NCBI GenBank assembly: GCA_900708905.1
Contig: CAADRB010000002.1
Span: forward strand, 1,897,830 to 1,961,829
DNA: 64,000 nt
Direction: 5' to 3'
Origin: Hymenolepis diminuta
Taxonomy: Eukaryota > Platyhelminthes > Cestoda > Cyclophyllidea > Hymenolepididae
Both the position numbers and the translations under genes were made by a program. The notes under the pieces were generated by a model, which did no database searches, had not been told where the DNA came from, and saw nothing but the letters and a program-made list of their open reading frames with translations. How positions within the stretch are numbered: the stretch's first letter is position 1; each line of letters begins with the position of its first letter. Of this stretch, positions 14,815 to 26,577 are shown piece by piece.

Positions 14815-15485
14815 GACAAAGGCTTGATGGCAAGTGACAAGCCATTCACTTTTCCCTTTAACCATAATATCTCTCTCCTCCCAATAACCAGATTGTGAAT
14901 GGTCAAGGAGATGCTGTTTGCTCATCATTTTCATTGCATAAACTCGGCGGGTGTCCTTGTGACGGACGAGCTGCACCCGACCAAAACCACCTTGACCGAT
15001 GACTTTAACCATTTCGAAGTCGGTGTATTTGGTACGCTGAGCATAAATGATATTCGCGAGTTCTGAAAATCTAAATAAAAATCTCACATCAAAAACGTAC
15101 CTTATTACTATTTGTCTACATTTAGAAAATTCTTAAAATGTAATTGCTACTATAAAATTGGGTCCATCAAAAAGAGGTAGCGCAAAGGATTTTTCCATAA
15201 GAAAGCTAAAACCAAGTATTAAAAAGTAAACATAATCCAAAACATAAACAATATGATCACAATTTGGAGTCATTTGTTAATGGGGAAATAATTAACTTGG
15301 TACATATTGCAAGAGTCATACCTCTGGACGAATGATTGAATTGCCCTTGAATTTTTCGCAGACTGAAAATTACAATCCCACACTAGTGCAGCCACAACAT
15401 CCAATAAATTTTCCACATCACCGTTTGAATTTGGATCGCCCACAATATTTTTCACAGGAGTCAGGGCATAGTTATCCTCTGCCAT
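14815..15485 (-). CDS. ROCK: Rho-associated protein kinase (ROCK), N-terminal two exons
   Basis: ROCK is a Ser/Thr kinase activated by Rho-GTP that drives actomyosin contraction. Exon 1 spans 15,485-15,322 from the only suitable ATG (MAEDNYAL) and covers the N-terminal dimerisation segment: VGDPNSN..VENLLD..AALVWDCNF aligns with the family's L.[24 protein letters not shown]. Exon 2 spans 15,070-14,815 after a 251-nt intron and opens the kinase domain. It has the glycine-rich loop GQGGFGRV (residues 80-87), the ATP-anchoring Lys in YAMK (102) and the helix-C Glu in EERDIM (about 120). Both splice sites fit (GTATGA..TTTAG; donor GTAAGC after AFV). The reading stops at residue 140: the hinge, HRD and DFG blocks and the long coiled coil are not seen and presumably lie beyond the left edge. 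Other AGC kinases (MRCK, citron) are less likely because the N-terminal segment before the kinase is ROCK-like. Confidence 0.85.
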
Positions 15486-15847
15486 ACCTTCGCGAAAATA
15501 TAAATACAATCAAGGCCAGTTACGAAACTTTAAATATTCGCTCTTGTTTTATTGGTCCAAGAGCAAATCAAATACTTATAAGGTTAAGCACATATATTAA
15601 AATATTTCATATTGTTATAGATATAGTTTTAAAAATAAACAATATTTGGTAGAATTATGTTTATGTAAATATATTTTGAAAATAAAATAAAAACAAAAAC
15701 TCTTTTGATACACAGATTGTATAATTAGTTAATATCTATTTAAAGCCAAACCATTGCTAATCGATTCTAATAAATTGTCTTTAAACCTTGGCGGTCATTC
15801 AATAACAGTTGTATTTAGTCTATCGTCTTTGGCGGCAATTTGGTAAA
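15486..15847. promoter_or_regulatory. Divergent ROCK/DROSHA intergenic promoter region
   Basis: Only 362 bp separate the ROCK start codon on the minus strand from the proposed DROSHA start codon on the plus strand. Any promoters and both 5' untranslated regions must lie here, unless upstream non-coding exons exist further away. The DROSHA-proximal end is locally richer in GC (CTTTGGCGGCAATTTGG); the ROCK-proximal half is very AT-rich. No clear TATA box stands out from the AT-rich background. Shared control of the two genes is an inference from spacing alone. Confidence 0.5.
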
Positions 15848-18800
15848 ATGGTTTGTTGTTTGCATTTGTTTATTTCGCGTTCACCTTTACATATAGAGTT
15901 CCTCGAAAAAGGTGATTTATATCAATGAGGAGGATCTCGCAAACCTTCCTGATGAAACTCCAGTTTACGTTCTTTCGTCTTCTAAGGATTCCGGAAAGTC
16001 TACAGCGCCTCTTCTGCCTACCCCTTCGGTCAATTCTGTATCAAACGGTTTGAGTCACAATACTCCTTTGATTCCTTTTCCCCTTCGTGCACCTATTCTG
16101 TCCTCGCCTTATCCAGCACCGCCGCCGGTTTCGCAAAATTTCAACTTTCCACCTCCGTGCTTTCATTACCCCCCTCCAATGGCACCTCCAAACGCATTTA
16201 TTCCTCCGCTTTTGATTCCACCGTCTATGCATTTGCTTCCACCTCCCAATGTGATGTCACCTACTTCAAATCCATCTGATGGGTAAGTTTTTCCACATTT
16301 GAGTCATTCTGTTATTGACATTTCGACTTAATATGATCTGTATGATTTCAGCACTTCGGATAATTTCAAATTATCTTCGAAGGCAACAAGAAGGTAATGT
16401 TATTATCATTCTTTTCACTCTTTTTAGTTTTGAGAATGATAGTTGTCCTTACAAAGAAGATTATGAGCAGCAGCACTATTCCAACATTTCTTGCACTCCC
16501 GCTGAAGAATTCTTTGAGGTTTGTTGTTAATAGCGTCTTCCTAAACTACTTTTCGTTATATAGAAACGAGGGGAATGCACATACGGTACAGATCTCATGA
16601 GTGATTTAGAAAATCGATTTGTGCAGTATGTTCTAAAACGGCGGGAAGCGGCTCTAGCTGTTTTGCCTCCGGTTGATAGGATTCGGCCCCCCTTGAAACG
16701 ACCAGAAATCGTCGAGCGCGACGGTGGTACTCCCATTCGTCTGTCCAAAAATTGTCGAAAACGTCCGAATTCGTTGAAAGGCAGTATACCCTCCATGGTA
16801 ATTTATTTTTCTTTTATTTAATTTCGCTATTTCAATTTTGAATGATGGTAATAATGTAAGTAAATGTGTTGGAGCGGCCTTTAGAGTTGGTAAACCTTCG
16901 AAATATTTTTAATTCCATTGATTGAAAACAACATCGAATTTCAATTTTTGCAATGTTTAGTTTAATTGGAAGATTTTGGCCCTGAATTGAAGAGATTTCT
17001 ATTGCCCAGTGATTGGCACTTTTTCTCTTTAGTTCACTTTGTCTTGACATATTTGAAAATTTAACTCAGTTTTGAAGGTTATTTAATTGAAATCTGATTG
17101 AATACTGGTTTTTATGACATCCACCTATATTTACCATTTTTTTCATGCATTTTGAACTGAAGATGTCCTTGTATCTTTATATACACGGTAAGTTTATGAA
17201 TTTTACACAGTTAGTTTGTAATTAGTACAATTTTTCTGTTATCTGTGCGAGCCCACTGAGGAAGAAAGTATCGGCTACACATAGCTTGGACAGAGGGAAG
17301 GTTTTCTTCCAGTTTCTCTTGTGAGAAACTTACACTTTGTCTTCTCCCTTACAGACCAGAATTATCTAGCGCGATTGACTGTTCAAGCCATTGTATGAGC
17401 ACCGCTTTTTCGTGACTTCTGACGCTGACCAGTGTTCCAACGGCGTACAATGTAGCCCTTACCATTTATTTTTCTCTATTGTTGCAATTTGAATATCTAA
17501 CAACATTTGCTCAGAATTTTCTACGAAGTTTCGCTTACGTTTCTAAGCGTTAAATTCGCATGTGTTAATACTTTATACTTTTTTTTGTAGTCTGAAATTT
17601 TACTATCAAACAGCCAATCGGAAGCCTTCGAAGATTTTGAAGCGAAAGCTGAACAGCAGAAAATGGAAGTTGCTCACAAAGAAGCCCATCCTTATCGTCT
17701 TCATCCAAAAATTTGGCATAACGAGGAAGGAGAATACAACAGTGGTCCCGCTTGTGCTTGTAAAACCAAGTATCGAATTGGCCCTTTGCATAATCAGTTT
17801 GAAGGTGAAACTGTGAGTTCTGAACTCTTATCTATCTTACCTCGCTAAGAATCCCAGTTCATCCCCTCCCTTTATTTGCAAATTTTAGGAAATCCCTCGT
17901 TGTAATTTGGAGTCGAATAACAGGGATCGACTCTACCATTACCGTATTATGGTCACTCCAACAGACAATTTCTTCTTTACCAAGGCTACAACTATCCCTC
18001 ACAATGGAAATGATTATACATTTGATGGATATTCGATCTTTCTACACACTCCCATTGATGATGTAAGTATCTCGAAGTGCTCTACAACTTCATAAATATA
18101 AGTATTTTGTCAATTTATTAAAATGTTAGAGTCATACAAAGGTGGTATCTAAAATTCCAAGTTTTGACGAATTTAGAGGAATTGATTTTGGTAAATGTGT
18201 ATCGATGTTTTTGCTCTTCTCTGAATGAGGTATTTCATACGCCTGCGTGGTTATTCGGGCATCTGTTTGTGTTAATGAACGGTGTTCTCTGTACTATGGC
18301 ACTGTGATCTCAAATGCTCTAGTCCTATCTAAATTACCCTAAATTTGTTAAGTACTTCAGGTATCGAATCATGAAATTTGAGTTTTGGGATGTGAATTAC
18401 CCATTAAATAAATTTTTTAAAACCAGAATTCGAAAATCAAATTAAGAATAAACATCTTTTCAATCCTTCCCTCTTTACACCTTAGTAGACTTTCTTGTTT
18501 CACAATTTCACTTGCTTCCCAATGTGATAAAATATTAAATGTTTCTTGCCTTATTGTGAGTTATGGTAGTAATATCATAATCATGGACTAATCATTATTT
18601 GTTTTATTGGCGACTTCTTCATGTGCGAAAATCTCTTTCTAAAATTTGATACTATCGACCAACTTTTCTGTTAACCTTTCACATTGTTCCTTTTTTTTAT
18701 TAGCTTCCCCCTTGCCAGCTCCTGCGCTTCAATATACTCTACGATTTATATCATGCTGAGGAATCTTTCCCTGAGGTTGACTTAATATTTGCAAATTTTA

Positions 18801-21800
18801 AACTAAAATATGGAACAACTTTTGCTTACTTTATTTTCTGTATACACGTAGAATTTTACTGTTCGAGCTTTAGATATGCTGACGGAGTACGTATTTAAAG
18901 AACTTCTAGAATTACTGGACCTCAATTGGCGGCCCTATGGTATTGAAAGTGGTTGTCCTGTGGTTCACCTTTTGCCCCGTTTTGTGAGAGAATTAGAAGA
19001 TGGCTCTTCTACAGAACTACTCTCTACAAATGTCATTCTAGAACATTGGATGAATCAATCTCAACTTCCCCTATTTCAACCCAGTGATCTGCTTAACATT
19101 CGCCGAATCGCAAATTCAGAATGGTCTGCAAAAATCAACGATCTACGAGGCACCCTTGCTTGGAAACCAGGAGCCGTATGTTCCTCATTGTTCTCCGTCT
19201 CCTCCTTAAACTATCAATTTATTGATATAATCACAACTGAATCCCTTGCAGAAACCGCCAGCTATCAGAATCGATCAATTAGACCGTATATCATCTGAGT
19301 CTTCTTCGACAAAGCATTCGCTTCGTTCCTCCCCCTATCCCTTCTTAGTACATATGACATACACACCAATGAAGCTAAGTCTTTCTCGAGATCCACAATA
19401 TAAAAGCGTGCTCAAAAATTACCTGAAACTACAATACCTCATGTATAATAAACCACGAATATCTCCCGAAGATAGGGATCAACTCGCTACGTTGAAAAGG
19501 AAACTTGATCAAATGGATTTTGAAGGGTGATTTTGAGTGTTTTTGACTTTTCTTCTATAATAATGATTAGTAATGCTTTCTTTTGTCTTTTTAAGCGTTC
19601 ACCGTCGAGAGATCACTGTGGAACTGAGTTGTGAGGGCTTCTATCGAACCGGCATTAGACCGGACGTCACCCAATTCGCCCTCAATATGGCCTCATTTGT
19701 TATTCACATTCGATGTATCTTGTCCCTTAAGTCACTTGAAAAGCGACTGGGATACGAATTCAAGGATAAATCAATCCTTTATGTAAGTATCGACCCCTAT
19801 TTCGCTTGTTCTCAGATGTCAAATTACTTAAGTTAAAAGTTCAATCATTATTATATACTCATGTTCATGAGGGAAATGGGTCATTGTTTTGGGAGTTTTT
19901 TAGGTCGAGCTAGCAGTCATTTTGCTTTTCCCTAACTATTTTATCTTCTTTCAATCTTCACTACGACACTAGGAGAGAGAGAGTGAGAGAAGGTCACTGC
20001 TTCGATGAGGATGAGGGAATGATGGACTGTGTATGTGGGAGCGGACGCGGAGTGTGTACATGACTATTTATGTATTGTGATAGTCTGGGAACATTCCAGA
20101 TTTAGGGAATAGGGATTGGGATTTGGTAATAATGAAATTTCCAATACGTTGTGGGAAAGTCAGCCTGAATCGACGGACTGAGTGTTTGGTTGAGCCCTAG
20201 CAACAGAGGACATTCAGCATCGCCCTGTAGGGAAGTTAGCTTTGTTCGATCCATAGATGTGAATAGACGTTGGGGAGTTTTTCACTACCTCGGCTAGTTT
20301 ATCATTGCAACAGAAGACAATTTTATAAAAGAAAACTAAGTTTACTTTGGGTTATTCCAACACTTCTTATTATCCTTAGTGGATGATTACCTAATGGTAT
20401 GTACATGACTTTATGGTAAGAAATGTGACTTAGCGGGCGTAGTGTATGTCTGCAAAGTTATAGGTTATGTAAATCCACTGATTAGAACGAATAATCATAT
20501 GGGTTAATGTTAGTCTGTGGACGGTAGTAAAATACGAGTTATAGCCTTTTCATTATCATCGTTACTCATTGATAATACAAAAAATACGCGTTTTAATCAT
20601 GGGATAGCACGTGGACATAGGAAAAGGTGAAATTTTTCAATAAAGGATAACACGGTGGGAGGTCGAATAAGAGGATATAATCAAGTCGGAATGTCATGTA
20701 TAACTCTTATTTGATTTACGGAAATATTGACTTGCTCACCTAATACTGGATACAATTCACACTGTAATATCCAAATGTTCCCAAGCTCAATTTTCATGAT
20801 TTAATCGCTGGATTTTGGATGAGTTCATATATACGATATTCAGTGCGTAACCTTTATTGGTTTTTATCTTCTTACATCCATGACCAGATAACGTGATATG
20901 AATTGTCCAACTTAAACACCCCTTTTTCAATTTCTAGCAAGCTCTGACCCATCCCTCCTATCGTCGAACCGATTTTGGCACTAATCAGGATCACTATCAA
21001 AACACTCTAACTAGTTGTGGTCCTCGAATTATCAAATATGGTGATAAATTGCGACTCTATAAGAATTCTCGCAAGAAGGGCCTAACTAAAATGTTCTCTG
21101 TCATGTCTATGTTGCCGAAGCAACGCGAAGAGCGCTCGGACATCTATGGAAATGAACGTTTGGAGTTCTTGGGCGATGCTGTGATTGAAATCATAGCTAG
21201 GTAAGTTCACCTACCTTGCATCATATACCGGTCTCATACAGAGAGTATCATAATTTATGTTTCTTTTTTCAGCATTCATCTCTTTTTCATGTTCCCGGAA
21301 ATGTCTGAGGGCAGCTTGGATCATTTTCGTCAGGCACTTGTTCAAAATCAGCATTTATCCGATCTGGCTCTGGTAAGTTCAACGCATTATTTTGGTTGTT
21401 TGATTGATTTGTGGTAGTTTCAGTTTTTATTTACTCAAAACTTGATCTTGAAGAGCCTTGTGTAGATTCAGTGATAATATGCCTTGTAGAAACTTATTTA
21501 GAATTCGTGTTTTCAGCCCACAGTATTTAATCAGTTGGCCAAGTAGGTGATTTAAAGACTTGAATAGAAGCTCCCATGCATAAGTTTCTTTGGCTAAAAG
21601 TAGTTTGTATTCTATTCAATCATCAAGACCGAAATTCTCCTGTTAGTAGGAATAATGACTATCGATGTATTGCTATTGAATAAGGGAGTTAGGATATTTT
21701 GAGCCCTTCGTGGTCACAGCATGGACTACATTGCATTGACTCATTTATCTAGGCCATCATGATCATTTTTGAAGCTGTTTTAAAGTTCCTGATTCAATGC

Positions 21801-24800
21801 GGAGAATTTTTGCCGTCTTTCACTGCCGGGTGACTTTACTTGTGACTTCTTGCTTTGCAACCTAATCCCGTTGGTGTTAATATCGACACAAATTAAAATT
21901 GGTGGAATAAAATTGATATTTGCTGTTAGTAATGCTGGGTTTTCATCCTTAATTATATTATTCATTCACCGCAAATTCTCCGGATCACTGTTGCTTTTGT
22001 AGTGTCTAAATAGACATTCGAATTTACGTTTACTACTTCATCGAAAAATCTGTTACAAATTTTCAATGTGCAGAACAAGACATCAAGATTTCTCTTTTAA
22101 TGATTGAGTCATTTCATAAACTAATTCAGGTTATTACTTCTCCTTTCAGCGTATTGGCCTTCACAAATACCTTTTATACACTCACAGTGTTGACTTTTGT
22201 CATGATTCGACCTATATCTTCGCTCGTTCTGATGCTTTTGAAGCCGTGATGGGTTAGTTCCTTTTTTTCTAAACTCTAAGCTGGTTTCATTCATTTTGCA
22301 GGATCTAATAATGTTTTCTTTAGCGGCTATTGCACTGGATGGTGGTTTAGGTGCTGTAGATCGTATTTTCGGTGCAGTTCTCTTTGGTGACGATCCTAAA
22401 ATTCATCAGGTATGGGTTAAAATCCCCCCACACCCATTGCAAGCTCAACATCCTAAGGGTGACAGAGAATGGGTTTCGAAAGTCCCAACTCTTAAGGTTA
22501 GTTCTCATTTTCCTCCCATTTAAAGCCTCTTCGTTTGATCGATAATGCTTGCTAATGATTAAACTCACTAATTGCTTGAAAGTGCTTCAATGCTTTACTT
22601 GCGTACTTTTAATGTGGTTATTATTTCTGGGTAAGTTATTGATTTGATTAATTCCTTTGGGAGTCTGCAGTTAACCGTACTGGTGTCTAATCTGAGCCCG
22701 TTTCATCATTAGATTCCAGTTTGGTTCGCTGCACAGATTTTCTTCATTCTACTTATAATTTGTAAGTACTATTCAAAGAACGCCTAGCAGATTCTACTTG
22801 ATGCAGAAAATCATGCATTGCTAGTACCATCTGTTCGGCTCAGCCACCTATTTCTATTTTTTATATTTTTATTTTAAAGTCTACTGATTTCTTGTTAGTA
22901 GCATGTTCTCTTCATGTCGTTAAATAGAAGTTATTTGAACTGGAGAATCAATTGGGAATTCACTTTAAACACATTCGTGTTCTTGCTCGGGCATTAACTG
23001 TACGGAAGACAGGATACAATATCTACACTCTGTAAGTTTATCAACCACTTCTAATGCTTATATTCCTTCTGCACACAACCTTTAACTCTGCTTTTGCACT
23101 TCAGGGGTGACAACCAGCGTTTGGAGTTCTTGGGAGATTCCCTGCTGAAATACGTTACGACTGACTATCTATTTAAGCATTTTCCGCGCCACCACGAAGG
23201 TCACTTGTCACTGTTGAAGAACTCTCTTGTGAATAAGTACACTCAGGCTAGGGTTTGCAGTGAAATTGGCCTGGATCAGTATGTCATTCGACGGGAAGAC
23301 AACATGCTCAAGATATCGAATATATCAGAGGAGGCTTCTGGCACAGCATCAAGCAGACAGAATGTGAAAAATAAGGCAGATCTGCTGGAAGGTATGTTTA
23401 AGGAGACAGTTTATGCATAAAACAAACTCTTATTTGCCTGAATAGACCGGTGGTATCGCAAACTAATTACCATGTAATAGGAAGAGATAATGTAGTCTAG
23501 TGCCAAAGTTAAAGGACAAGTCATATCATTCAGGTCGATATAGCATTTCGAAGGTTGTTGGGAGGCCATTCCAATGCATTAACTAAGTCTGCTGTGACTC
23601 ACGATTCATTATCGCTCTGAGTTGGCAACTGCTGGTTTACGTTTATATGACTTTCCACAACCGTAGTTATTGAATTTAATTTTTATCTAATCTATTTTTA
23701 GAATTTTTCTCACTAGTTATTGGTGATCTAGTCCAAAGACGCTCTTTTTAATCTATATGTATCTCCTCACTGTTTTTTTAATTCTTCATTTTATTTTGAT
23801 TTTGATTTTTGGTCGGTTATCCGTTAACATTTTATTTTATCTTAAGCTTAGTTTATTTTCCTTATATATTCAACGTATTCGGTTTTCGACACTTTGGAGC
23901 TGGCAATTTAGTGGCTCCGATGGTTTAGCCATCCCAGGATTTACGGCTAGTTAGTTGAATGATAGACGTAGTCCTTACCATTTTTTGGTTATTTCCAACA
24001 CTAGGCCTTCGAGTGCTGTACTGTATATTCAAAAAGTGAACTTTTCTACACTCAGAGACGTTAAACGTGATGTTTCAGGTTATTTTAACTTAGTTTAACA
24101 CGTTTGACGTTAGTTTCTTTTCTGTTATTGTATCTGTGCGTCGGTGATGCAGTTGTCGACTTGCACTTGAGCTCAATATCCTTCAGTGTACCTCCAATGA
24201 TGTGGGTGACCAACCTCTGTGGTTATTTCTGACCAATAAGAGGAGTGATAGAATGCAAGTTTCTCGTAAGAGTGGCTCCAGGATATTACTTCTCCATAAA
24301 GTCAATTGTTGCGAACATTTTCCCAACCGAGTAGTTTTGATTATTGAATCTATTGATCGCAATTGTCATTGTGTCATATACTTGATTTTAAACTATCACG
24401 GTTTTCTACTTTTAGTAATTCATGTTTTTTTCAGTGATCTTCCAAATCCCAGTTTTTTTCCGCTACTAATCCGTTCCACAACGGAGAAAATTGCTGAATT
24501 AAGTTTCTTTCCACAACCCAGTGATTGGTATGAGGAATTTTTTCTGAATTTCTTCAAGAAAGGTGGGGAAGCAGGAATGAAAAGATTATTTCTGGCCAAG
24601 TGGTTCGTTACTAATGTACGAATAAGCGAAAAAAAATGGGAAGACGCTTGAATATATTTACAAATAAAAATCAATAAGCATGGTGAACGGAATGAGTAAT
24701 GGGTCAGCTGAGGATAAATAAGTAATAATTCTAACCGTGTAAGTGGGAGAATTTTCCAGAGGCCAAGTGATTTACTCCAAGCACTTTTGAATTGGCGGTG

Positions 24801-26577
24801 ATAGGTTTTAGGATATTTTTTGGCATAAGTGTATCTTTTACCTAAAAACAGAGATGCTTTTCGAACCTCAGATTTCTCTTTTAGCGTAAAACCAGCTCTA
24901 TTTTTGTGAAGCTTTAACTGTACAATAAGTTTGCCTTCTAGTATAGGTATTTATAAAATAGGGCATTACATATATGTTACATTTAGAGAATGACTATGTG
25001 ATTTCTAACACGTTTTCAATCCGGTAAATATCCAAAGCTGCTGGACCTAAAAATGGATGGAGGCAGGAAAAGTACAATGGGATAACTTACGATGTTCACC
25101 CTCTTGGAAGAAAGGACAAATTCAAACATAGAATAGATTACTCAGTCTCAGTCATTGGAGTACAGGATTCGAAATAGTCTTCCGCACTTTGAACTTACAC
25201 ATGGAGTATCACATAACGCTCCATTTCATTCAGTCACGGCTCGCATAATTAACGTAAATTCGCTTATTTAGGCACATTGAGTGCAAGTACCTTGGTAAAT
25301 CATAAACCGTTGTGGGGTATTGTTCCAATCACCATATATTATAATAATTCTCATAGTGGAATTCGCCCCTCGTGCGTTCGATTTTTCGATTACTGTTTTC
25401 TCATGCTCATATGTGATAATTATGGTAACCGGGCTCTCTGTGTCGAACCACATGATAAACTGCCTTTGGGACATGGCGACTTGAATATAATTGACTTCTC
25501 CTGTCGAAGTCTCATTTGTCTACCTACACGGGTGTAATTGACACGACATAATGTAATGATTTCTCTCTCAGATCTTTATACGTATTTCCCAATTTGTTAA
25601 AATACTGAAACCGCTCCATTGTCATATTACTGGCTAACCAAATATCTAATCAACCCCTTGATCGACTTTGTATTTAATTCCTTATTGAATGAAAAGAGTC
25701 TTGGTTTGAGTAATATTTTTTCTTCCGACGCGTCTGGACAAGTCGCTAAAACCGAGGCTGTCATTATGAATAGTAGCCATAATTTGGATAGTTGATAAGG
25801 CCCCGTACTTTTTCTCCTTCATTGTTTTAGCCTTTATCGGAGCTCTGTATGTAGACAAGGATATCACTTGGGTAGAGCGTTTCTGTCAAGTTTGTTTTTG
25901 GCCCCGACTGGTTGAGTTCATCCTCACGCAAGAATGGAACGATCCTAAATCCCGACTCCAGCAATGCTGTCTCACTGATCGATCCCTCAACGAAGACCCG
26001 GAATTGGCTCATTACAAAGTAGGTCACATCTCTCTGATGACATTCTTTCCTTTTGTCCACATCCTTCGCTTATTCACCTTATTGCTTTCTTTAGCTTCTC
26101 AGTTCCTCTGGACCGTCAAATGATCGAGTCTATAGGGTGGGTGTCTACTTTAGGAACCAGCTGCTTGCCGAAGGTGTTGGTCGATCTTTGCAGAATGCTG
26201 AGAAAGACGCTGCCGCCAAAGCTTTAGAAATTCATCAGAGTAAGTTGTTTTTCATTCATTTGCTCCTTTCATTTGCTAAGATTGTGTTCTCATAACTGGT
26301 TTCCTTTCACCTTTTAGACGTTTTCAAACAACTGGGCTTTCAACGTGAGGTCATACATAAGCGTTACTCAGAACCCTATATCAACAAGGTGCTCACGAAA
26401 GTGCAGAACTACGAGCCCTCCTTTGTGGAGAAATTTGTGGAAGATAAGTCACAGGGCGAAGGAGGAAACAGTAGCAGCTTGGAATCGAGTTCAAAGCGCA
26501 GGAGAATTGGAAGTGCCAAAGATGCTGCTATATGTCATAATGGCTTTGATATGGAAGTTGAAGAGGACGCCGTGTGA
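15848..26577 (+). CDS. DROSHA: Drosha, nuclear class II RNase III (pri-miRNA processing)
   Basis: Drosha cuts primary microRNA hairpins in the nucleus with its partner DGCR8/Pasha. My 20-exon model is 15848-15850, 15897-16282, 16352-16393, 16428-16518, 16564-16797, 17591-17812, 17889-18062, 18704-18775, 18852-19175, 19252-19526, 19596-19782, 20938-21200, 21273-21372, 22150-22252, 22324-22496, 22928-23031, 23105-23391, 25831-26018, 26095-26239 and 26318-26577. Phases all agree and give 1,210 aa (human 1,374). Order of parts: Pro-rich N terminus (about 40-130; no RS-rich block seen); central domain with the zinc-binding CxC..H of ACACKTKYRIGPLH; RNase IIIa with NERLEFLGD (E746, D750) and DAFE (D819, E822); RNase IIIb with NQRLEFLGD (E925, D929) and ADLLE (D1010, E1013); dsRNA-binding domain about 1,053-1,125 (GPSNDRVYRVGVYF..AEKDAAAKAL); basic SSKRRRIG near the C terminus, NLS-like. 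All four acidic residues of both nuclease sites are present, so it should be active. The start is the least certain part: exon 2 opens right after an acceptor and has no usable ATG, so I use a good-context ATG (AAAATGG) joined over a 46-nt intron. The exon 8 donor (GTTGAC) is weak. Confidence 0.93.
24202..24651 (+). CDS. Unassigned ORF inside the DROSHA intron before exon 18
   Basis: A 149-codon open frame lies in the 2,439-nt intron between DROSHA exons 17 and 18. It opens at a GTG; the first true ATG is at 24,253. The second half looks protein-like (DWYEEFFLNFFKKGGEAGM, then KRLFLAKWFV and ISEKKWEDA). It begins at a strong acceptor (TTTTTTTCAG, about 24,425-24,434) and ends at a TGA with an AATAAA-type signal within about 20 nt, which is what a 3' terminal exon looks like. 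Its frame does not continue DROSHA from exon 17. I recognise no family. An open frame of this length could also arise by chance in 64 kb, so this may be noise. Confidence 0.25.
   Translation: MGDQPLWLFLTNKRSDRMQVSRKSGSRILLLHKVNCCEHFPNRVVLIIESIDRNCHCVIYLILNYHGFLLLVIHVFFSDLPNPSFFPLLIRSTTEKIAELSFFPQPSDWYEEFFLNFFKKGGEAGMKRLFLAKWFVTNVRISEKKWEDA
25415..25533. repeat. Dispersed repeat B, copy in DROSHA intron
   Basis: About 115 bp match, with scattered changes, a second copy at 32,790-32,908. Shared blocks in order are CGGGCT, TCGAACC, TGATAAACT, TGGCGACTTGA, TGTCTACCTA and CGG. The TCGAACC block is a tRNA B box read on the other strand, so this too may be a SINE-type element. Confidence 0.5.
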
